From JAPORK01 sp026710285 (GTDB taxonomy: Bacteria > Pseudomonadota > Gammaproteobacteria > Pseudomonadales > Endozoicomonadaceae): a stretch of 64,000 nucleotides of DNA. The translations under genes were made by a program, and so were the position numbers. Shown piece after piece: positions 1 through 9,000 of the stretch. The number at the start of each line of letters is the position of its first letter. Position 1 is the first letter of the stretch. Location of the stretch: NCBI GenBank assembly GCA_965201045.1, contig OZ241746.1, positions 3,038,001-3,102,000 on the forward strand, given 5' to 3'. Below the pieces are notes generated by a model, which worked only from the letters and a program-made list of their open reading frames with translations, did not search any database and was not told the origin of the DNA.

Positions 1-485
1 GGATACCACTGACCATTATTTTTTTGTTGCAGATAAAAGCTTTGACCCATAGAGGTTACCAGGCTATTGGTTACCGGATTAAAATGAGTTAAATTCCAGC
101 TCCAGCCGGTTCCTAATTTGTCAACATTAGTATTAGCGTTACTACTATAGTTAACTTCCAGATCAATATTAGGACCATGCCCAAAATTACTGAGTAAACT
201 TCCGGCTTTAACATGCGTACTTAAGATACCTGTTCCTGGGTCAACCTCTGTTCCCCATAGACCTTTAAAGTTAAAAGCATTTGACCATAGGTTAGATCCT
301 GATGATTCTGCTTCAAATAAAGTTAACTGATGATCAGATAACTTTTTTTTATGCTCATTTTTATATGAAAATACTAAAGCAGCAGATGAATAAATAACAA
401 ACACTTTACAAAAGAAATATAATATGCAGAAAAATATTATAAAATTTGTTGGTATAAAATATTGTTTACAGAACTGAAACTTCAT
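1..485 (-). CDS. RHS/YD-repeat protein, N-terminal part (copy A, cut by window edge)
   Basis: This is the first 161 codons of an RHS-family giant protein; the rest lies left of the window. The frame opens with MKFQFCKQYF, followed by a hydrophobic segment (about residues 12-38, ending in SSAA) that looks like a Sec signal or membrane anchor. A Lys-rich stretch and the conserved NAFNFKG and GTGWSWNLTHF blocks come next. Over its whole length it is almost base-for-base identical to the start of the next copy (5524-6009), differing at only a few positions, mostly near the start codon. That implies very recent duplication or gene conversion. The start codon was chosen by alignment with six other copies. 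No purine-rich ribosome site precedes it. Whether the gene is intact beyond the edge cannot be told. Confidence 0.9.
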   Translation of the reverse strand, partial: MKFQFCKQYFIPTNFIIFFCILYFFCKVFVIYSSAALVFSYKNEHKKKLSDHQLTLFEAESSGSNLWSNAFNFKGLWGTEVDPGTGILSTHVKAGSLLSNFGHGPNIDLEVNYSSNANTNVDKLGTGWSWNLTHFNPVTNSLVTSMGQSFYLQQKNNGQWY

Positions 486-582
486 AGGGATATTGCTACT
501 ATTATCAGAATGTTTATAATATGTGAAAGAAAATTTTTATCGTAAATAATGATTAATTTATTGTTGCTCAATAACAGTTTTT

Positions 583-3500
583 TTATATTTTAAATCTTAA
601 AAGATAACAGATACACCTCATATCAGCAGAGATACAATCAAACAAAAGTTTTTCCATTTGATCACCCCTACCGAAACGGAGTAAGACATTATCCCCATTC
701 GGAAAATATCCCATATAACCATTACTGATCAACTTAATTATTAATGCTGCATGATTTGGAATAACAACCATTGTTATTTCACCTGTATTGAGTGATGCAG
801 CTTCAAGTGATCTTACTACTCCCTCACGGAAGATACTTTTAACTAAGCCACCACCATTCAAGAACTTAAAGTTTTCCCATAAACTTAACAAATATGGTGT
901 TATTATTTCCATTTGTTGAGCTCTCGGTAAATCATTCATTGGGAATTTTTGCTCCATACCATATTTACATGTTAAAAAATTCTGAAAAAGATTAAGATTA
1001 AGAGGGTTTTTCTTTATCCTGGAAAATGTCAGTATAAGTGATGTATCACAGTCTATTAGTGCACTGTGTTTAAATAAAAAATTCCATACTGTATTAAACT
1101 GGTCAATATTGTTAATTTTCAGATGGGGCTGACCCCGGATAGTATCGATAAGCTGAGGTACTTTTTGTTGGAGGTATTGAAAAACATAAAAATGACCAAC
1201 TTCTGGAATAAAATCTCTGGTTAAAACTCTGGTGTTTAATAATTTTAACGGTATTTCATCTAACAAAGATAGCGGTTTTGACTTAAACAAACAGAGTCCT
1301 GCATCAATAGCGGCTGTGGCAGCCATGCTGACCATTTGTATAACACCTACCACGGAAGCTGCAATGTTCAGTCCTTTATTAGCAGGTATCACTGCTGCAG
1401 CCACAGGCACACTGCCTGCAAGGGTTGCTCCTGCGGTTACGGCAGATGCTAATAATGTACCTCCGCAGGTATAAGCTGATCCGCCTAATGTTGCAACAGT
1501 GAGCGCAGAGGTAATAACTGCTCCAGCGATATTTGCCCATTTTTCATGTAGTGCATCCAGACCAAAAGAGCTGATATAATTAACCCACTTAAAAGCAGAT
1601 CCAAGCCACTTTGGCATATTACCACTCGGATCACTGTTCATGATTGGGTTATTGCTACCAAAACCATAACCGCCTCCTGCCGGGTCTTCACTGACAAAGT
1701 AACGCTGTTGTGGGTTATACGTGCGATGACCATTTCCCAAAAATTGCCATCCGGTAGTAGGATCTGTCCGTTCTCCATCAAAACCAAACAGCGTTTGCTG
1801 ATAAGTCGGGAACTGGTTTTTATTAATATTCCAGCGCATTCCATAAGGACTGTAGACGCTGCGCTGGCTCAGTTGATAGTGGTTATTTGTCAGATTTTTT
1901 GTTAACACGCTGATTACATCACCTTTGTAATTGCTTTCATTATATTGTCGAATAACACCATCAATAGTTTTGGCAGCTCCCTGATAACCAATGGTATGTG
2001 TTATTTCTTTTGGTGTGCTTATTCGTTCATTAATTAAATAGTGACCCTGGTAAAAAAGATAGTGAGTACCAGAACGATTTTTTTCATATATTTCTCTTTC
2101 ACTACCATCATAGTCATAAGAACTTTGCTCCCCATTGGGTTTAATTACTCTGGTTATCTGATTAAAAGCATTATAGGTAATATGGTTACCTTCTCCGTCA
2201 GTGGTCATATTACCCACGATATCATAATTAAAATTATGTGTTGATACCGGCTGATTATTCCATATTGTACTAATATTTTGCAGACGCAATGGTGCAGAAA
2301 GACCTGTATAATGATAGTGGGTTATTTTTTTAAGACTTCGGTTTTGTATTAAACTGTGTAATGATTCATTCACCCAGGCGATACGATTAAGTTTTGTAAA
2401 GTAATAATGCTGTCGGGTAATAACTGGAGCTTCCTGCAAGCTGGTCTTTGAAAAATCCGTATCTCTTGGGCATAATAATAATCCGGAAGAGCCATCACAG
2501 GTCATTGTAACCAGATTATTCAGTGTATCATATTTGTAATTAAACATAGCTTGCTGATTTTTAGTTGTCTTATAAACCTGTGTTGTAATATTATTATTTG
2601 CATCATAAGTAAATGACCAGGCAGATAGCAGTTTGCCATTGAGTTTATCAATGATATTCTTTGGATGGTCAAAATTATCATAATTAATTTTTCTCTGCAT
2701 ACCACTGCCATAGTAAATAGCAACAATGCGGGAAAAAGCATCATAATTCAGTATTGATAAGCGCTCTGCTTGTCCATGATCAGGCTGATAACGTACTTCA
2801 GTTACCCGTCCTAATCTGTCATAAACAGTTTGTGTGTGATCAGCATTAATATCAGTAACACTAACAGTACGCCTGTTCTGATCATATTTCCACTGTAATT
2901 TATAATTCAGATAAACATGTGTTCCAATATGCTGAAGATACAACAGAAGACCATCATCACTGTAAGTGAATTGTGTTTTTCCTGTATTATCTGTCTGTTC
3001 TGTTACCAGCAGAGTGGCAGGATCATAAATCATCTGTAGCTGAATTTTTCCATCAAGCATTTTGCTGACAGGTAATCCAATAGCATTATATTGTAATACT
3101 GTTATATGTCCGTCCGGTGTCGTTGTAGTAGCCAGACGACCTTCTTTAGTATAGGTGAATTTAGTAGGAAGACCATCCTCACCTGCACGCCATAATAGCT
3201 CTCCTGCTGCATTATATTCAGCAGAAGCTAATAAATAATTTCCACCAGAAGCAGGTTGTACCCAATGCTGAATAACATGTCCGCTCAGATCGTAGACATT
3301 ATGTATTTTATCTCCTTTAGAATCAATAATATTCACTAACCTTCCCAGCGCATCATACTCTTTTTTTACAATGCGCCCCAGCGGATCTGTTGCAGCTACT
3401 ATACGACCAAAACCATCATAAGCCATAGTGGAAATTTTAATATCTGCTGAAATGTTTTTATTTATTTGAACGCTACACAGTTTTTCCGGAACTGAAAAAG

Positions 3501-6009
3501 CATGACTATTACCTGGAAACAGCCACTGCTCGGTGGGTTTATACAGTATATTAGCATGGGTTACAGTAATAGCAGAGTAGCTGCCGTTAGCACTTTGCCG
3601 ATAACTGACAACACATCTATGTGAATCATCATACTGATTAATATTTATTTCTCCATCGGGCTGATGGACACGGGTAATTCTGCCTGAATCATCATATTCC
3701 TGTGTTGTCGTTAATGCTTCTGTTCTACCTGATGCAGAAATAAGATAAGCAGAGTTAGCTGCTATACGTCCATGATTATCATAAATTGTTTTACTGACAG
3801 GAATCCAATGGTTTGCAATAATTTTTCCATCGTCTGATAAAGCTTCACGAAAATGTAGCAGTGGTCGTCCTGCTCCGTCAAAAATAGTCTTGCTGCGTAA
3901 TCCATTAGCTGTTGTGATTATCACTTGATTATGTTGTGGAGAAATCGTATATTGATAGTAGCTGTTTTCAGCAAAAGGGGTTCCGATATTCATATCTGTC
4001 TGAACCAGTCTGTCCCATAAATCATAGTGGTAATGAATAGTATTCTGACCGGAAGCATCAGTCTGCTTTAATATATGGTTAGTAAACAGACTGGTGGTAA
4101 CAAATGAAGAAAAGCGTTGTTTACCTGCACCTAATTCAGTCACACTATAAGTTGTTTTACTGCGATTATCTGCACTTTTTTTATAATAGTAATCATGAAT
4201 AATTTCATGAAGTCCAAATAGTCTCTGAATATTATCTGTCAGTCCTTCCTGTTTTAACAGACCATATGTCAGACTGTTATCTGTATTCTGATAATAATGA
4301 CGGGTTGTTATAATTTCTTGTATTCCTGATTGCCTTATCTGATGATCCAAGACTAAAATATAACCATAACCTTTCCTGTTGGGTAGTTTACGATAGTAAT
4401 TACGGGTGACAACGGGTGTAATAACAGTTGAACTAACACTGGCAGGATAAACGGTAACAGACTTTTGAAGAGCACCCTGATTCCAACCATCAGGTTCAGC
4501 AGGACAGTCTGCATCTCCTTTTAATGGACAATAAGCTATTTTGCTTAAACGACCAAAAGCATCTTTATGAAAAATTATTCTTCCCTGTTTATCATAACGA
4601 TACATTTCTGAGATTACTTCCGGTGTATCTGAGTTTTCACTCCAGACCTTTGTAGTAATCTTTAATGGTTGACTATACGTCAAAGGCAAATCTTCAAAAG
4701 TAGAATGAGCGCAACCATCTGATTGATCTGTGTGGCAAAAAAAAGTTTGTATCTCTGACAACAAATGTCCGGTGTGATCACTTATCCTTTGATCATTAAT
4801 GAGTAAATGGTATTTGTTATAGGTACGAATTTCATGAAAAATACCATTATCTTTCTGTGTCTGATAGGTATAACTAACCGGAGCTTCAAATAAAATGTCT
4901 TTTTTTGCAGGAATAATTGCTGCCAGCTTAGCATTAAACCCGAGATAATTATGTTCATTGCTGTTGGTTTTACTATATTCATAAACTTCTTGCATAACTG
5001 GCTGTCCGGCACCAGGATCGATCCTTTTTCTGGTAACAACACACAATGAGCTTGTGAAAAGGTTTTTATATGTCCTGATTTTCATTGCATCAGTACAATT
5101 ATAAGTAAATTTTTCTGTTAATCCCGTAGGATAGCTTATCCCAGTAAGCAGATGACCTGTATAGCTGAAATCCATATCATAGCCATCATGACTTTTATGC
5201 AGAGGCAATATAAGTTTACGCAATTCACTATTTTTCACATTAAGCAATACTGAAACTAGTTGTCCTTCACTGCCTTTACTAATTACTTCTACATAGTCTT
5301 TTTCATATAACAGTGTAATTTTATGTCCTGTATCATCACTAACAGACTGTAACCGGTGAGTTCCCGGCTGATAATTAAAATGTGCCCGCCAACCATCCTG
5401 TTGTTCCAGCATCGTTTCATAACCCTGATGGTTTAGAGTTTCCCGTAAACCATTAGCGTAAGTAATAATAAAATACTTTGCTTTTGTACCATCAATATGA
5501 ATATCATGCATTTTATGATATAAAGGATACCACTGACCATTATTTTTTTGTTGCAGATAAAAGCTTTGACCCATAGAGGTTACCAGGCTATTGGTTACCG
5601 GGTTAAAATGAGTTAAATTCCAGCTCCAGCCGGTTCCTAATTTGTCAACATTAGTATTAGCGTTACTACTATAGTTAACTTCCAGATCAATATTAGGACC
5701 ATGCCCAAAATTACTGAGTAAACTTCCGGCTTTAACATGCGTACTTAAGATACCTGTTCCTGGGTCAACCTCTGTTCCCCATAGACCTTTAAAGTTAAAA
5801 GCATTTGACCATAGGTTAGATCCTGATGATTCTGCTTCAAATAAAGTTAACTGATGATCAGATAACTTTTTTTTATGCTCATTTTTATATGAAAATACTA
5901 AAGCAGCAGATGAATAAATAACAAACACTTTACAAAAGAAATATAATATGCAGAAAAATATTATAAAATTTGTTGGTATAAAATATTGTTTACATAACTG
6001 AAGCTTCAT
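583..6009 (-). CDS. RHS/YD-repeat giant protein, copy B (1,808 aa)
   Basis: Visible in order: an N-terminal hydrophobic export segment (about 12-38); a conserved N-terminal beta region (about 60-230); YD repeats from about 450 to 1400, including YDGFGRIVAATDPLGRIV and YDALGRLVNI; an RHS core (about 1408-1464: GERTDP, RTYNPQQRYFVSEDP, NPIMNSDPSGN); a Gly/Ala-rich hydrophobic stretch (about 1492-1574); and a variable tail (about 1577-1808). RHS shells are known to encapsulate a C-terminal toxin and to cut themselves after a DPxG motif. By analogy a product of about 344 residues would be released here. The tail carries the family's invariant Cys (1654, in LIDCDT) and His (1753, in IPNHAAL). Enzymatic function is inferred, not recognised. 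No PAAR domain is present and no immunity gene follows; the next copy's start codon lies 81 bp upstream of this stretch's 5' end. Confidence 0.93.
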   Translation of the reverse strand: MKLQLCKQYFIPTNFIIFFCILYFFCKVFVIYSSAALVFSYKNEHKKKLSDHQLTLFEAESSGSNLWSNAFNFKGLWGTEVDPGTGILSTHVKAGSLLSNFGHGPNIDLEVNYSSNANTNVDKLGTGWSWNLTHFNPVTNSLVTSMGQSFYLQQKNNGQWYPLYHKMHDIHIDGTKAKYFIITYANGLRETLNHQGYETMLEQQDGWRAHFNYQPGTHRLQSVSDDTGHKITLLYEKDYVEVISKGSEGQLVSVLLNVKNSELRKLILPLHKSHDGYDMDFSYTGHLLTGISYPTGLTEKFTYNCTDAMKIRTYKNLFTSSLCVVTRKRIDPGAGQPVMQEVYEYSKTNSNEHNYLGFNAKLAAIIPAKKDILFEAPVSYTYQTQKDNGIFHEIRTYNKYHLLINDQRISDHTGHLLSEIQTFFCHTDQSDGCAHSTFEDLPLTYSQPLKITTKVWSENSDTPEVISEMYRYDKQGRIIFHKDAFGRLSKIAYCPLKGDADCPAEPDGWNQGALQKSVTVYPASVSSTVITPVVTRNYYRKLPNRKGYGYILVLDHQIRQSGIQEIITTRHYYQNTDNSLTYGLLKQEGLTDNIQRLFGLHEIIHDYYYKKSADNRSKTTYSVTELGAGKQRFSSFVTTSLFTNHILKQTDASGQNTIHYHYDLWDRLVQTDMNIGTPFAENSYYQYTISPQHNQVIITTANGLRSKTIFDGAGRPLLHFREALSDDGKIIANHWIPVSKTIYDNHGRIAANSAYLISASGRTEALTTTQEYDDSGRITRVHQPDGEININQYDDSHRCVVSYRQSANGSYSAITVTHANILYKPTEQWLFPGNSHAFSVPEKLCSVQINKNISADIKISTMAYDGFGRIVAATDPLGRIVKKEYDALGRLVNIIDSKGDKIHNVYDLSGHVIQHWVQPASGGNYLLASAEYNAAGELLWRAGEDGLPTKFTYTKEGRLATTTTPDGHITVLQYNAIGLPVSKMLDGKIQLQMIYDPATLLVTEQTDNTGKTQFTYSDDGLLLYLQHIGTHVYLNYKLQWKYDQNRRTVSVTDINADHTQTVYDRLGRVTEVRYQPDHGQAERLSILNYDAFSRIVAIYYGSGMQRKINYDNFDHPKNIIDKLNGKLLSAWSFTYDANNNITTQVYKTTKNQQAMFNYKYDTLNNLVTMTCDGSSGLLLCPRDTDFSKTSLQEAPVITRQHYYFTKLNRIAWVNESLHSLIQNRSLKKITHYHYTGLSAPLRLQNISTIWNNQPVSTHNFNYDIVGNMTTDGEGNHITYNAFNQITRVIKPNGEQSSYDYDGSEREIYEKNRSGTHYLFYQGHYLINERISTPKEITHTIGYQGAAKTIDGVIRQYNESNYKGDVISVLTKNLTNNHYQLSQRSVYSPYGMRWNINKNQFPTYQQTLFGFDGERTDPTTGWQFLGNGHRTYNPQQRYFVSEDPAGGGYGFGSNNPIMNSDPSGNMPKWLGSAFKWVNYISSFGLDALHEKWANIAGAVITSALTVATLGGSAYTCGGTLLASAVTAGATLAGSVPVAAAVIPANKGLNIAASVVGVIQMVSMAATAAIDAGLCLFKSKPLSLLDEIPLKLLNTRVLTRDFIPEVGHFYVFQYLQQKVPQLIDTIRGQPHLKINNIDQFNTVWNFLFKHSALIDCDTSLILTFSRIKKNPLNLNLFQNFLTCKYGMEQKFPMNDLPRAQQMEIITPYLLSLWENFKFLNGGGLVKSIFREGVVRSLEAASLNTGEITMVVIPNHAALIIKLISNGYMGYFPNGDNVLLRFGRGDQMEKLLFDCISADMRCICYLLRFKI

Positions 6010-6090
6010 GAAGATGTTATTACCGTGAGAATATTTATAGTATTTAAGGGAAAATTGTTGTGGGGGTTGGAACTGTCAATTGGTAGTTCC

Positions 6091-9000
6091 TTAAATTTTA
6101 AATTTCATAAAAGACATAATATAATGGTAATCAGAGTTTGACAAAGTACTAAAAAATATTCGTTCAATATCATTGGAAGTACCTCTGCGATATAACATCC
6201 TGTTACCTATGGCATAATATGAAAGAAAAGAGTTGTTATCTTCTTTAACTATTAGTTGTGAATGATACGGAATAGTAATGTATGCTATTTCATCTATATT
6301 TAATGCTAAAGCTTCAAGTGATGTTACTTCTCCTGCTTTGAATGTTTTGTAAAATGGCTTTTTATTATATAATTGTTTGAAAATTAGCTGTTTCTGCTCC
6401 CAATAAGTATCTGCTATTTGTTGTTGTTCAGAATACGTATAATCACCTGGTATTAGCCTCATTATAAATTTAGATTGTAAAAAAGACTGAAACTTTTCAA
6501 GATTAAGTGGTCGTTTAATTAGGTAAGAAAACACGAATATACCTGCTGAATCACACCGAATTAAATTACTGTTTGAACGTAAACAGTTCCACAGAGTACA
6601 GAGTTCATCAAAATCCGCAATGTTTAAATGAGGCTTATTGTTAATAGTTACCATAAAACCAGGTAGTTCTCTTTTAATAAAGTTTGCAACATCAAATACA
6701 TTTGCTTTAGCTGTATTGAATGCTTCTCTAAATCTGTTACCACTTAATGCTTGTAATAATATGCCTTCAGGTGATGACATTCTTTTTAATGTAAACAAAC
6801 CCAGACCTATATCAGCAGCAACTGTAGCAATCATACTGACTGTTTCCGTAATACCTATCACAGAAGCAGCAATATCTAATCCCTGATTAGCAGGTACTGC
6901 TGCTGCAACCACAGGTACACTATCTGCAAGGGCTGCCCCTGCTGCCACAGCGACGCCTAATAATATACCTCCAAAGGCATAAGCGGCCATACCAAGTGTC
7001 CCAACAGTCATCACACAGGATATAATAACGCCTTCAAATCGTGCCCATTTTCCATGCAGTGCACCCAGACCAAAAGTGCTGATATAATTGAACCATTTAA
7101 ATGTGGATCCAAGCCACTGTGGCATATTGCCATCCGGATCGCTATTCATTATCGGGTTATTACTGGCAAAACCATAACCACCTCCCACCGGATCTTCACT
7201 GACAAAGTAACGTTGTTGCGGGTTATACGTTCTGTGTCCCGCACCTAAAAATTGCCATCCGGTAGCAGGGTCAGTGCGTTCTCCATTAAAACCGGTCAGT
7301 GGTTGTTTATAAGCAAAGGGTAAGTTTTTATTAATATTCCAGCGCATTCCATAAGGGCTGTAGACACTACGTTGAGTTAGTTGATAACGGTTATTCATCA
7401 AGCCTTTTGTCAATACACTAACCACATCACCTTTATAATTACTTTCATTGTACTGTCGAATAACACCATCAATAGCTTTGGCAACTCCCTGATAACTAAT
7501 AGTATGTGTCGTTTCTTGTGGTGTACTTATTCGTTCATTAATTAAATAGCGACCCTGATAAAAAAGATAACGAATGTCTGAACGACTTTTTTCATATATT
7601 TCTCTTCCACTACCATCATAATCATAATAATTCTTTTCCCCGTCAGGTTTAGTCACCTGGGTTATCTGATTAAAAGCATTATATATAATGTGGTTACCTT
7701 CTCCGTCAATGGCCATATTTCCAACGATATCATAACTAAAATTGTGTATTGATACAGGATGATTATTCCATATTGTACTAATATTTTTCAGACGCATTGG
7801 CACAGAAGCGTTTGTATAATGATACCGAATTATTTTTTTAAGACTTTGGTGTTGTGATGAACTTTGTAACAATTCGTTTGTCTGAGCTATGCGGTTGAGT
7901 GGTGTAAAGTAATAATCCTGTCGGGTAATAACAGGAGCTTCCTGCAAACTGGTTTTTGAAAAATCAGTCTCTTTTGGACATAAGGGTAAACCGAAAGAGC
8001 CACTACAAGTCATTGTAGCTAAATTATTCAATACATCATATTTATAACTAAAGGTAGCTTGCTGGTTATTGGTTACCTGATAAATCTTTGTTGTAATATT
8101 ATCATTTGCATCATAAGTAAATGACCAGGCTGACAATAATTTACCATTGAGTTTATCTCTGATATTCTTCTGATGACCAAAAGAATCATAAGCAATTTTT
8201 CTCTGCATACCACTGCCATAATCAATAGCAATAATGCGGGAAAAATTATCATAATTTAGTGTTGATAAGCGTTCTGTTTTTCCATGATCAGGATGATAAC
8301 ATGTTTCAGTCACTCTCCCTAATCTGTCATAAACAGTTTGTGTTTGATTAGCATTAATGTCAGAAACACTAACAATTCTTCTATTTTGATCATACTTCCA
8401 TTGTAGTTTGTAATTCAGATAGTTATCTATTCCAATATGCTGAAGATGTAACGGAAGACCATCATCACTGTAAGTAAATAGTGTTTTTCCAGTATGATCT
8501 GTTTGGGTTGCAACCAGTGAAGTGGCAGGATCATAACTTGTTTTCTTGTAAATTTTTCCATCCAGATATTCACTGACAGGTAATCCAATCACATTATATT
8601 GAAATGCCATAATATATCCGTCAGGGGTCGTTGTAGTAGCCAGACGACCTTCTTTAGTATAGGTGAATTTAGTGGGAAGACTATCCTCTCCTGCATGCCA
8701 TAATAGCTCTCCTGCTGCATTATATTCAGCAGAAGCTAATAAATAATTTCCACCAGAAGCGGGTTGTACCCAATGCTGAATAACATGTCCGCTCAGATCG
8801 TAGACATTATGTATTTTATCTCCTTTAGGATCGTTAATATTGATTAACCTTCCCAGTGCATCATACTCTTTTTTTACAATGTGTCCCAGCGGATCTGTTG
8901 CGGTTACTATACGACCAAAACCATCATAAGTCATGGTAGAAATTTTAACGTCTTCGGAAGTGTTTTTATTTTTGTGGAGACTACACAATTTTTCAGGAGC

